From: Zygnema circumcarinatum
Lineage: Eukaryota; Streptophyta; Zygnematophyceae; Zygnematales; Zygnemataceae
Reading direction: 5' to 3'
NCBI GenBank assembly: GCA_037447605.1
Contig: CM074813.1
Location: 632,372-683,454 of the forward strand
Length of the DNA: 51,083 nucleotides
The translations under genes and the position numbers were made by a program. The first letter of the stretch is position 1; every line of letters begins with the position of its first letter. This document shows positions 24,388-35,500 of the stretch, one piece after another. The notes under the pieces were generated by a model. The model saw only the letters and a list, made by a program, of their open reading frames with translations. It was not told where the DNA came from and searched no databases.

Positions 24388-27020
24388 CTAAACCATTACT
24401 TCTTGTCTCTCCCGATACAACCACTGCTCTCGAAGAATTTTCGCGACCGTTCCCACCCTCTCTACTCTCACCCTCTTCAGCCGTTTGCCCCAAGGATCGA
24501 TTTGTTTCAAGTCATTTGGAGAGGCCAGATACCCAAAAACAACCAACTTCTTAAGATCCTCTTTAGGGGACACATGTGAGTGGGACAGTTCAGCGTTACG
24601 CTGTGAACTTTTCTCCTGCATAGAACCGTGGGAAGGGTACAGGGAAATGTAGTCTCTGAAGCCCTCTCTCCCGCAGTCAAAGGAGTTAAGGAAGTTGTGA
24701 AATTCTCTGGCAAATGAGAGCCCTTCGAGCGAAGACTCAAACAAAACTGCAGCGATTCCCATGCAGCCGTTTTTGTTGTACAGAATTTGGACTTTCTCGC
24801 TCGGAAAGCCGCCATCTGCATCACATGTAAGTCATCTTTCAGTTTCCGTTTTGTTCAACTGAACTGACTGATACAATACATTGACTGGCAAGACAGCAAC
24901 TCTATCTCTCCCCCTCTCTTTCTCTCCCTCTCTCACTCCCTTTCTCGCACTCTCTCCCTCTCTCCCTCCCTCCCTCCCTCTCCCTCTCCTCTGCTCCCCC
25001 ACTCCCCCTTTGCCCACCCTCCCCCTTCTCCGCCTTACCCTCCGTCTCCCCCCTCTTCCCCTCGCTCCCTCTCCCCCGCTCGCCCTGCCCCCCTCTTCCT
25101 CCCCCTCCCCCTCCCTCTTCCTCTCTATGTCCCTCCCTCGCGCCCTCTCGCTCACTTCCTCTTCTCCTCCCACCCGTGTTTGTCTATATGCCCGCCTCTT
25201 GGCCCGCCCCTGCCCCCGCCCCTCTCCCCCCTCTCCCTCCTTCCTTACCTCCCTCCTTCCCTCCCTCCCACTCCCTACTCTCCCAACCTCTCCCTTGCTC
25301 TCTCTATCCCTCCGACTCCCTTCCTCCCTCCCTCTCCCTCACTTCCTTCTTCCCTCCATCCCTCCCCCGTCCCTCCCCCACTTCCTCCCTCCCGCCCTTC
25401 TCTTCTTTTCTCTCTCACACTCTCCCACTCATTCTCTCTCTCTCTTCGCGCTCTCTCTCGCTCTCACCATACAATCGATTATGTCAAGCACATAGATTTT
25501 GACAAACCTCGGAGCATATCCCGCAATGGTCCAGAGCGCAGCGTGCACCCTTTCGCTGCCGGTCCCTGTTCCGGTTTCCGTAGAACAACTACCGGAGGCC
25601 AAACCATGCATGCCTCTCCATCCACTCTCTCCACTTGAGGCATTTGCTCCAAAACTCGTGAAGCAGATGTTACAATAGAATTTTCTTCCTCTTCATGAGC
25701 AGCTCTCTCCTCTCTCTCTCTCTCGTCACAGGCTTTCCGCGCTCTCGACTTCTCACTACTAGTACTAGTCAATCTCTCACCCTCCTCACTATCACCTTCC
25801 CTCACTATCTCTCCCTCTCCCAGACACTGTGCCTCTAAGGTCTCTCCTTCCCTGCTATCGCACGCCCTCGCTATCTCTCTCTCCTCACCATCCTCTCTAT
25901 CCCATTCCCACTCATCCCATTCCTCCCAGACATCATCCATAACTTCCGCCTCCTTCTCCTCCTCTTGAATCAACATACGCTCTCCCTCCACCCTCTGCCC
26001 CTCTCCAACCCTCTCACGCTTTCTCCTCTCCTCTCCCTCAATGCCCCTTCCCCCCAACCCAGCCTCTCCCACCCTTTCGCCCTTCTCCTCTCCCTCACAA
26101 CCCCTCTCCTCCACACCCTCTCCCACCCTTCCTCTCTCACCCCCTCCCTCTCCCTCACCGCTCCTCCCCTCCCCCTTACCACTCCCCTCCTTAGTAGGCT
26201 CCTCGCCCCCTTCCGTACACTCCTCATTTTCTGCAGTTCTAGTGGACGTAATTCCTGTGCTGTTTGGTGCAAGGTAGCGGTGCAGCAGCGGCGAGTCTCC
26301 AAACCCTAAAATTTGAAGCAGGGCGAGGGCGAGCCCCTTATGCTCCGCGCGGCGGCGAGTTTTTGAAGTATTGAACGCGTGATCTAAGAGAGATCTTGCG
26401 CTTTTGAAAGGCTTCGATCGGGCCGGGCCACGGCCGGGCTTCCTGCACTGCCTCAAGAAATAAACAATTAAAAAAAAAAAAAATCACTCTGTAAGAGCAG
26501 GAACAAGCCAGGAGGTGTGAGAGGCATGAGTGAGCACGGAACCAGTTTCATGCAAAATTTGGCAAACTAATGCTGGATTATCAATCAAAATAATAAAATC
26601 AAAATTCAAAACAGAGTCATTATGCATCTAATTTAAAGATACATAATAAGGAGGGGTCTGGAGGGTCCTTCCTTGTTCACCTTTTGACATTTTTGCAAAC
26701 CAGGCACGAGACCTGCCCTCCTTCCATGTGCGCCTCCCTCAGTTTTCCGTTCTGTTCGAACAGTTCCTTGTACCGTCTGAATGCAGCGGCTCTCCGTTCG
26801 TTGACCTCATCTTCACCATCACCATCATCATCTTCAACTTCTACATCATCATCCTCACCATCATCGTCATCATCGACCGAGCTCACATCCCTCCCATCCT
26901 GCACCACTGATCTCGCCAAATGCTGAAAATTGATTGACGACTGCTTGAAATTACTTTCAGTATTTTCATATTCCTCCATTTGTGACTTTAAGATCCTCTC
27001 CTCCGGGTTCCTTCTCGCGG
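24388..27020 (-). CDS. SGS3: SGS3-like protein (zf-XS plus XS domains), 5' end missing
   Basis: SGS3-type proteins bind double-stranded RNA and work with RNA-dependent RNA polymerase RDR6 in trans-acting siRNA and antiviral silencing in cytoplasmic granules. Exons: 27020-26681, 26442-25508, 24815-24388, with continuous phases. An upstream exon is required because 27020 is a splice acceptor (ATATTTCAG). Domains: an acidic N-terminal stretch with poly-Asp; zf-XS with CLVCK, then LLDHAFNTSKTRRRAEHKG (Cys2His2 spacing); about 200 residues rich in Glu/Gly/Arg coded by GAGAGG repeats; then XS starting VWPPVVVL, with PLRDMLRDGG, VQILYNKNGCMGIAAVLFES and DYISLYPSHG, and GYLASPNDLKQIDPWGKRLK. The XS core fits the family closely. 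The C-terminal coiled coil of classical SGS3 is short or absent. Other XS proteins (FDM/IDN2 type) are the main alternative. Confidence 0.68.
24895..25460. repeat. CT-rich block (GA-rich in SGS3-like transcript)
   Basis: CCCTCC/CTCTCC tract filling the SGS3-like intron 25507-24816. In the transcript it is purine-rich and begins near the donor. Confidence 0.8.
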
Positions 27021-27040
27021 CTGAAATATTGCAAACTGAG

Positions 27041-27095
27041 GGGTTTAGGGTTTAGGGTTTAGGGTTTAGGGTTTAGGGTTTAGGGTTTAGGGTTC
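27041..27095. repeat. (TTTAGGG)n perfect telomere-type run
   Basis: About seven perfect TTTAGGG units just upstream of the first resolved SGS3-like exon, in the intron preceding its acceptor. Confidence 0.95.
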
Positions 27096-28944
27096 AGTAT
27101 TTCTGCAAAACCTACAAAACCTACCCGATGACTAAACTGACTACTCTGACCAGAAACTGGAGCCCTTTACAATTACTACTGAGTACTGACTATGGTATGG
27201 CAACCAGGAGCAGAAGTGTAGTCATATTAGTCACAATGATTGACTGAATTCTAGCTGGCTTGACTAGACGCGCACTACAAATCCCCCAGGGCACCTTCAA
27301 ATCCCCATCGGCCAATCAGCGGCCGCGATTAGATCCCCTCGGAGTCCCGTGGCCGCGGCCCGCCCGACCGTACGATCTGCTGACTGGACGGGTGGTGAAT
27401 TGTCGTATGTGTCAGCTGTCGCCACAGCAGCGACGACGTCGGCGCCGGCAGCATCCGCCACGTTCGTACACGTCTTTGGAAGTTTCTCATCGTACGAAAC
27501 TGTGGTCACCGTTCGTACGGTGGAATAATGTACGGCACTCCTGTCGTTTTTACCGACAAACCTATTTCATGGCCGTCACACGTGCGATCGCCGTCACGTG
27601 TCGGCCCGCCGGCCCTCGCCGCCGCGGCGGTGCCGGCGGTGGGTCCGGGCGGCCGGGGCCGGCCTCTTCTGGGGGTAAGCTTCGAGGCACCGCTACACGA
27701 CAAATCGGTCAGACTGTCGCATCGAGATATATAGGTCCTTTCGATATGTATTCTGATACGATATTAAACAATATGAGAGATATTTTTGCTCTCTCCCGAC
27801 TTTACTCCCGTTTGGGCGGGATCTATGTAATGTTCCGTCCTGTTACAGTGCGAAGTAACGGGACTTTGACAGCGCTGTGAACTATATGATCATGGATCAG
27901 GTCAGTCCGGCGTTGGTCCCGTCAAGTCCTGCAGTTGGTGCCGGGCCGTACGGCCAGAACCATCCAATTCCAGCCGCCACGTGGCGCGAAACTAGTGACC
28001 GGCGCAATCATTATGGGCGCTGTCCCTTTCCACAGGCGGAATGAAAGTTCTTGGCTGTTCTGCCGCCCGGAGGGCCGCTGCGGCCAACGGGACTCCGGCG
28101 CGTGTGGACGGGCGCCCTACGCCAGGAGCTGCATGGGCGCCACGTGTCCACTCCCTTGACCTCCAAACAGTGCCGGCCGGCCTTGCCAGCGTGCCGCCGC
28201 GGCTTCATCCGTACCGAGCCATACGTACGGAATCTGCCGTTCACACGTGCGGAGGCCTTCTGTCCGGACTCATCTCAGCCAATGGACGCTGCCTCGCACA
28301 CGTGCGGTAGCCCTCAACCGCCTCTGCACTCGCCACGTGGCGGCGCCTTGGACGGCACCATGATGACGCTCTGTACGCCCAGCCTTGCTGCGCCGAACTC
28401 GCAACTGGCATTAAATCTTCGGCCGACACAATCTCCCCAGATTCTCTCCAGATCCCCTCCTCGTCCGTACGCCCCATTCTCATTGGCTCCCCGTCCCCTC
28501 CTCGTCCGTAGGTTCCATTTTTCCTGCGCTCTGATTGGCTTCCACAACCCCCGCGTCCGTATGCCCCATTTTTCCCCTCGCCCTGATTGGCTCCCCACAT
28601 TCCGCGCCCAGTGGCCCAGTGGCCCGCCCAGGTTGCCCCACAGGCGCCGCCTCGGCCCGCCTCGCTGGCGGCCTCGGCCCTGCGCGGCCAATCGCCGGCC
28701 GGCGCGGCGCTGGCCGGCATGACTGACGTGGCGCCGCGAGGACCGTCGGTCACCGGCCGCGCCTGCGGCCACCCAATCTTACGGTGGGAAAGTCTGCCAC
28801 GTGGCATAATCGGACGGCCGGTGGCGGCGGCAGGCGGCGGGGCGGCGTAGGACGGCGGGCCAGCGGCCGGGCGGCAAGCCGGCAGAGCGCGCCGGCCGGC
28901 TGGCGGCCGCCTGGCCGGCGTGCGGCCGGCGCGGAGGGAGGGCC
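27096..28944. promoter_or_regulatory. GC-rich shared upstream region, SGS3-like (-) / AP2 (+)
   Basis: Dense plant promoter motifs: CACGTG or CCACGTGGC near 27590, 27977, 28139, 28244, 28300, 28331 and 28797; CGTACG-containing palindromes near 27370, 27490, 27512, 27946, 28223 and 28468; CCAAT/ATTGG boxes near 27310, 28278, 28480, 28532, 28585 and 28688. TATATA near 27725 could serve the minus strand. Open frames on both strands here are high-GC and show no domain I recognise. The missing SGS3-like 5' exon may lie in the left part. Confidence 0.55.
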
Positions 28945-28950
28945 TATAAA
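28945..28950 (+). promoter_or_regulatory. TATA box of AP2 gene
   Basis: CCTATAAAGCG lies about 400 bases before the AP2 start codon. The intervening sequence would be an intronless leader with repeated GGGTTTTGG motifs. Confidence 0.6.
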
Positions 28951-29351
28951 GCGTTCAGGGCCGACAGGAAGTTCGTTTTCTTGGAAGGCGATTGTGGGGG
29001 AGAGATTTTGAGGGGTTTGGTCAATTTCTGGGGGTCAAACCGAAGGGTTTTGGAACCGACAAAAAGTTGGTCAGTCTTGGTCAGAATCTTGGTGGTATTT
29101 GGGCGATACATTGCAGGGTTTGGGAGGGGTTTTGAACGGCGAAGAAGCTTGGCTTTGCTCTACATTGGAGGCCTTTGGAAGGGGTTTTGGTCGATATTTG
29201 CAGCGGTTTCGAGGGGTATTGTTCGACATTTGACTGTTTTTAGGGGATTTTGGACGATATTTAGGGTTTTGAGAGGATTGGACAGGTCCTGCAAAGACTT
29301 TGCAAGGGTTTTGGAACGAAATTTTCATTCTGACCAGGGTTCAGGACAGCC

Positions 29352-30419
29352 ATGGGCCTGCAGCTCCTGGACGTGGCGCAGTTCCGAGCCCTCATTGCCT
29401 CTCTCCCAACCTCCAAAACCTCCTCCCCCCTCCCCTGCATCCCCGCCCTCCCTGCCCCCCCTGAACCAACCCCCTTCTCCCCCACATTAAACCCTCCCTC
29501 CAAAAGCCTAAAAAGAGAGGGAGAGGGAGACGCCATCAGCGCCACTCTCAGCCCTAAAAGGGCCCGCAAAGCCGACCCTGTTCCCGAGCCTCTCCCCGAG
29601 CCTGAACAGAAGTGCTCCCCGAGCTTCGGATGCGTCTGTGCCGGCTCGGGCGCCTGCCACCTGGCGCGCAGCGGGCTCTGCTTCAGCCAGACCCAGGCGG
29701 TGTCCGCGTGGCGCCTGTGGGGGGGCGCCAAGGAGGAGGCCAAAAGGTATAAGGGCGTGCGGATGCGGTCCCCGGGCCGGTGGACGGCGGAGCTCAAGGA
29801 CGTGCGCAGAGGGATCCGGCTATGGCTGGGCACGCACTGCTCCCCGGAGAAGGCGGCGCAGGCGTACGACAATGCGGCCAGGAAGCTGTACGGAGTGGCG
29901 GCAAGGACCAATTTCGGAAAGGCGATGGAGGGCGAAGTGAGGAGGGAGGTATATGTGCAGGTGGGGCCGGCGGGGCGGACGGTGGGAGAAGGGGGGGGGG
30001 CGTGGGGGGTTCTGGCGGCTTCTTCTCCGAAGGGGGAGAATGGGTCCAACGAGACGAGGTGCTCGTCGGGGGTTTCGTCGGAGGCGAGAATGGCGGTGAT
30101 GGCGGAGTTGTGTTCGGGGGCGGAGTCGAGGGAGGAGAGGGAGGCGGTGGGGGAGAGGAGGGAGGAGGAGAGACAAGTGGGGTGGGGGAGGGAGGAGGAG
30201 AGGCAAGTGGGGTGGGGGAGGGAGGAGGAGAGGCAAGTGGGGTGGGGGAGAGAGGAGGAGAAGCAAATGGTGTGGGGGAGGGAGAGGGAGAGGGAGAGGG
30301 AAGGAGAGGGGGAGGGAGAAGAGGAGAGAGAGGGAGAAGGGGGGAAGGAGGCCTATGGGGAAGGTGAGGAAATCGGAGATGCGTGGCAGGAGAAGCGAAC
30401 GATGCTGATTTTCTTGTAG
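29352..30419 (+). CDS. AP2/ERF-domain transcription factor
   Basis: Nuclear DNA-binding transcription factor, encoded by a single exon of 355 codons. The ATG at 29352 lies in a good context (CAGCCATGG). The N-terminal half is Pro/Ser-rich with a basic KRARK cluster that could be a nuclear signal, then a Cys-rich segment CVCAGSGACHLARSGLC. The AP2 domain spans about residues 133-188: YKGVRMRSPGRWTAEL (three-strand sheet with DNA-contacting Arg and Trp), RLWLGTHCSPEKAAQAYDNA (WLGT and helix) and the terminal TNF. One AP2 domain only, so ERF/DREB-like rather than AP2-type. After the domain the protein becomes Gly/Glu/Arg-rich and includes four copies of a 10-residue unit around QVGWGREEER from a 30-base DNA repeat (about 30169-30290). 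No such tail is usual for ERF proteins. It is divergent from the SGS3-like gene. Confidence 0.87.
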   Translation: MGLQLLDVAQFRALIASLPTSKTSSPLPCIPALPAPPEPTPFSPTLNPPSKSLKREGEGDAISATLSPKRARKADPVPEPLPEPEQKCSPSFGCVCAGSGACHLARSGLCFSQTQAVSAWRLWGGAKEEAKRYKGVRMRSPGRWTAELKDVRRGIRLWLGTHCSPEKAAQAYDNAARKLYGVAARTNFGKAMEGEVRREVYVQVGPAGRTVGEGGGAWGVLAASSPKGENGSNETRCSSGVSSEARMAVMAELCSGAESREEREAVGERREEERQVGWGREEERQVGWGREEERQVGWGREEEKQMVWGREREREREGEGEGEEEREGEGGKEAYGEGEEIGDAWQEKRTMLIFL

Positions 30420-32271
30420 AGAGAGAGGGAGGGGAGAGAGGGTGATGATGAGATGAGGCGGCGACGCAGGCGAAGAAAGGCGACGGCGATTATAATGAAA
30501 CACCAAATGATGCAGAGGGATTTGTGCAGAGCCAGGAGTTATCGGATACACTTTATCATTAAATGGGAGATTATTGGATGCCCTGCCGCTGAGTAGGCGC
30601 ACTCTCTTTTACTGCGTTGTTTCCGGTCGACTGTTGAGGATTTTATTTCAGATCTGGATGAGGGGAAGCAGAGAGAGTGAGAGAGAGAGAGGGAGGGAGA
30701 GAGAGAAAGTGGCAGGGAGGAGAGAGATAGTGGAGTCTGTACATTAGCAAACGGTGGGATTTTGGGAGCATCCCGCAGGCACGCCTGTCACAAGTCGTGA
30801 CGGCGCATGTGTGCATGCAGGGCTTGTCAAGCATTTGTAAGCATTCACCCATAAAACCTTAGGACGCACTAGTGATGTGTTTCCAACGAGGAAATGAGTC
30901 GAGCAGTCAGGAAGAAGAGGATAAGTAGAAGTGGAGAGATGGGGGAGGCGGTAGTTGGGATCATGCTTTGATGTACACTTGCAGGTAGCTTCAGTTCTTT
31001 GGCACCCTCCCCCAGGTCGGTCTATTCTTCCTTAGTGCAAGTTAATTTTTAGGTCTGGGAATAAGCTCTACATTGTGGCAATGATCTGAAACCTAAACGG
31101 AAACGGCACCAGTGTTAAGCGTTAGGTAGAAATGTAAAGTTTGACTCAATGCGTAGGATTAGAGCTCGTTTAAGTCCTCTCTGTACTTTCTGCATTTTTC
31201 TGCAATGAAAGGCGAGCAGACCTTGTACACTCTGGAGGCTGGAGTCCCTTCGAGGTTACCTTGAAATGCGTGGGCCAATACCAAGTTGCAACGTTTGCGA
31301 TGTGTCTGATGTGGCGCGCTGTGATTGGATGATGGGTCAATGTGCGCCCTGACTTGACGTATTCATGGGACTTGTTTTGGAAGCTTTTCGAAATTGGCAT
31401 TTGCAGGTCAGCGAATGAGTAGGTGTGCTTAATGCAGTTCGAAACACATTTACATTTCCAAATTCTATTTATACTTTTTGTGTTTGTTAATGTGCTGTGC
31501 GTCAGGCCGTGTCCTGAATGAAGAAATTTAAACATCGAATACTTTTATGATTGGGGAAAAAAAAAAAAAAAAATGCTTAGTAGTCTCATCTATGAACTGA
31601 TGAAGTTTCTCGCACTGAACCCTGTTTCGGAAAATTTGGCATGTTTAGGAATTTCTCTGTTGCAGAGTCCGGTCCATTCTTTCGTGTACTGAACTGGACC
31701 GCTTCAGTATAGAAGTGCATCTATTTAGGGTTGCAGGAAAGTTCGCTTGCTACAAATCAAGTCCCAAATCACACCGTAAAGACATCATCAGATGTTTTCT
31801 CCTGGTGTTCGTAAGTTAGAAGTTTGCCTGAAAATGGTTTTTTCGAAAAAAGTGAATGCGTCGCCCTGGCTTCTCTCAATCCAAACAATCCAATAGTCAG
31901 TTCACACTACGCCTTACACAAGAAATAATCCTAAAAAACCTACTCATATGGGCCCTCGACGCCCCACTCCCTCCCTCCCTCACTCCCTCTCCTCGCTCTC
32001 TCCGTCCCTCCATCCCTCCACCCACCCCTCCCTCTTCCATTCCCCTCCCCTTCCCCTCCCCTTCCCCTCCCCTTCCCCTCCCCTTCCCCCTCCCTCCCTC
32101 ACTACCTCCCGCACCTCTATATTTCGGAATTGAATTCCTCTTCTAGCAGAAGAATTTGCAGTCACTTCGTATGGAAATTTCTGGGTTTTCGAATTTTAGG
32201 GTTTACTTCGGGTCTGCAGGATATAAGCATTGTTTAAAGTTAAAGTGAAGAAGTGGAGGACTCCGGCAGCA
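30420..32271. other. Downstream spacer of AP2 gene
   Basis: Contains the AP2 3' region, an A run at 31558-31573 and a (CCCCTTC)n-type pyrimidine tract at about 31968-32100. No gene could be supported. Confidence 0.5.
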
Positions 32272-32406
32272 ATGGAGCAGTTTGGAGTTCGGAATTTCCG
32301 GCCGGCCGGGTCGTCTCCGGGGCAGCGCAGAATGCGGAAGAGGAGGAGAGCTGCTCAGGAGCGGAAATCGAAGCACCTGCAATTAGACATACGAATCAAA
32401 CCCTAA
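32272..32406 (+). CDS. Small basic ORF of uncertain status
   Basis: A 44-codon frame beginning MEQFGVRNFRPAG, then strongly basic (MRKRRRAAQERKSKH). It stops inside an AAACCCTAAA telomere-like motif. I recognise no domain. It could be a short gene or the last exon of an unmodelled transcript, or it could be chance. Confidence 0.2.
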   Translation: MEQFGVRNFRPAGSSPGQRRMRKRRRAAQERKSKHLQLDIRIKP

Positions 32407-32599
32407 ATAATAGTTATAATTACAAAACCCCTAACATATGAATAGAGAAGCCCTGAATTATCGTTACAAAAAAACCCTTACTTCACATCAAGAACCCTTT
32501 CCCCTTGTAAACTCTCCCTGACTTCCACGACTCATGGCTGGTTTTAGGAAGTTCGGGTTTGAAAACAGGATTTCTGGGATTTTTAGGACTTGTAGGGTT

Positions 32600-35500
32600 T
32601 TAGGGTTTTAGGATATCCTTAAAAGCAGAACCTGCTTCAGGTCCTGCCGAGAGGAAGAAAGAGAGGGAGAAGGAGGAGAGAGAGGAGAGAGTGGAGAGAG
32701 AGGGAGAGGAGAGGAGGGAGAGAGAGGGAGAGGAAAGAGAGAGAGAGGAGAGAGGAAAGAGGCGAGAAAAAAGAAAAAAGAGAAAAAAGAAAGAAAAAAA
32801 GAAAAGAAAAGAAAGAAAGAGAGAGGAACGAGGAGGACGGAGGAGAGAGGGAGAGGGAGAGGGAGAGAGAACCTGAGGCCCAAAGAAGCGCTGCCGGGAT
32901 GAGAATGGCAGTGAAGACGCCCATGCTGATCCGCCAATTATTCACCCAATCCTGTGCTCATAGAGGATGGGATGGGGTCAATAAACCGAGGGGTTAGAGG
33001 AGCCGCACACCTCCAACTTTCTCCTCTCTCGCTCTCCCTCTCTCGCGCCCTCTCCCTCTCTCTCTCCCACTCTCCCTCTCACTCTCTCTCTCTCTCAATT
33101 TCTCTGCTCCCGCACTCATCAGTTCACCGCATGTGCTCATTGAGGTCTCCATTAAGCTTCTCAACTTATCGGAGTCTGCAGGGCTCACTTAATCCATTAT
33201 TTGATTATTTAGTCTTCCCTTCCCTTTTTGCACGGATGGCAAAGCTTTGGAAAACTAAGGTCGCAGGGATACTACTGCAGTCAGAGTTGAAGGTATTTAA
33301 GGGTTTCAGTGTTGGAGGGTTGTACGGATGTTAAGGATTGAGAAAGTTGTGTTTCTCGGTTTAGGGTTGTTGGAATTTAGGGTTTCGGATTTTGGGGTTT
33401 AGGGTTTAAGATTTACTTGAATGGCCCCCAGAACGGGAGGGGAAGGCACGTCGCCGAGGAGGTGAACTGTGACGGTGGAGAGAGCGATGGCGAGAGGGCG
33501 GAGGGCGGTGGGAACGGACTGCAAAGTCACAATGTTGGCCGGGCCCTGCAGGGAGAGAGAGGAGCTGTGAGAGGGGGAGAGGGAGGAAAGAAGTGGTAGG
33601 AGAGGGTAAAGAGCGTGGGTATGGGAGACGAGGGGGATGAGAGGGAGGGAAGGGGGAAGGGGGAAGAGAGAGTGAGGTGCGAGTGGAAGAGAGAGAGAAG
33701 GGGCGAGAGGACGGGAGAACGAGAGAAAGAAAAAAGGAGGGAGGGGAGGTTGGGGAGGGAGGCATGGGAGGCAGGGGAGGGAGGAAAGGGAAGAGCGAGA
33801 GAGGGAGCGGAGGGAGGGGGTGGGGGGAGAGAGGGAGGGAAGTGGGGGCCGAGGGAGAGCAGGGAGAAGAGGGAGGGGAGGAAGAGGGTGGGGAGGAAGG
33901 AGGGATGAAGGGGGTGTAGGAGGGAAGGGAGGGGGGGGGAAGGGGAGGGAGGGGAAGGGGAGGGAGGGGAGGGGAGGGAAGGGGAGGGGAGGAAGGAGGG
34001 ATGAAGGGGGTGTAGGAGGGAAGGAGGGGGGGAAGGGGAGGAGGGGAAGGGGAGGGAGGGAGGGGAGGGAAGGAGGGGGGAGGAAGGAGGGGTAGGGAAG
34101 AGAAGGGAGGGGGGGGAGGCGGGCCTGCCTGGATAGCGAAGACGAGGAACTCCCCCGCGGCGAGCAGAGGGATGAAGGAGGCGGTGGAGGGCGCCAAGAA
34201 GGCCGCCGCGTTGAAGACCGCGCCGCCCAGCGTGACCGCTCCCATCAGCTGGGAGGGAGGGAGGGAGGGAGGGAGGGTGGGAGGGAGGGAGGGAGGGAGG
34301 GAGAGAGGGAGGGAGGGAGGGAGGGAGGAGGGTGCGGAGGGGGAGGGGGAGAACGAGGGCGCGCGCACGTAATAGTGAAGGGGAGTGAGAGAGAGAGAGA
34401 GAGAGAGACGATCAGGGCCATTCTGCTCTATGTCCAATACCTCGAAAAGCCTTCGAAACCAAACATTTCAAACCCAGAAAACTTCACATTTCACTTCACA
34501 TTGCCAACCCCAATCTTCTGGCACTTTAAGAAAATATATTTTCAACCCCAGAAAGACTTATCACTCTGAACCCAAAACCCAAATGCCTTTCAGGTGTTGT
34601 TTATTCATGCTTACTTTGAATGCATGTTCCACGTCTCCTCCCATCCAGTCGAGCACAAATCCACCGAAAACAGTACCCCCAATGCCCGATAGAACGGTAA
34701 CTCCCCCAAAAACAATGTCTGCATTCTCCATATTGAAAAGAAGCTTTGCCGCTTTTGGGCCCCAAAAAGCGTACGCTCCAATCACAAATGTGTATGCAGA
34801 ATAGCCTGCAAGCGAGGACAATGGAAAATGGAAAAAAAAATTTGGAAGAAATTTGGGTCCAGAAGTGAAAATCCGGAAACCCTAGATTGCGTTGAAATTT
34901 CTAGGTGGAATCTGAGGGTCCATTAGGGAAGGTTTTTTTAAAGATTTTTTAGGGTCAATAGGAATTGTTTCAGGGTTACTGTACGGGTATTGAAACGCTT
35001 AAGAAAATTGAAATTTCGACACCATAATGAAGCTCTGAAAAATGTTGTCTTTGAAACCCTAAAAAGCGGAAAGGTCCTTGACCTTCGTGGTACAAAAAAG
35101 TCAAATTTCCAAAAACGTTAAAAGCCTTAACTAAACTGGCCAGGGAAAGGGAAATTTCAGAAAATATAAAGGTATAGCTCCTAAACCCTAAGAGTTCAAA
35201 TAAAAAAATGGGAAGATTATTTACCAGCTACATTCACAACATATGCTTTACAAGATGCGAGAATTTGAACATCCACCCAAAGGGAATTCGCAGCAGCTTG
35301 AATCCCTGCGGAAATTCTGCACAGAGTTTGGAAAATCAGTTACACCATTTTATGGAGGGAGTTAGAGAATTTCTGAGAACTTTGTGAAACAGAAAGGAGA
35401 ACAGAAAACCCCCAAATTACAAATCACCAAGAGATCGGCCAATAGTTTTCCAGCATGTTACAGAAAATTTTAAATAAAAGGGAAAAAAATAAATTGAAAT

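Noticed and set aside
27260-28850. GC-rich open frames up to about 220 codons
   Set aside because: Frames on both strands follow from high GC. Motif density and the lack of domains favour promoter sequence.
33406-34437. 343-codon minus-strand frame rich in Pro/Ser
   Set aside because: It contains one real SPNS exon (34248-34129), but the rest is repeat intron. The next SPNS exon is in another frame.
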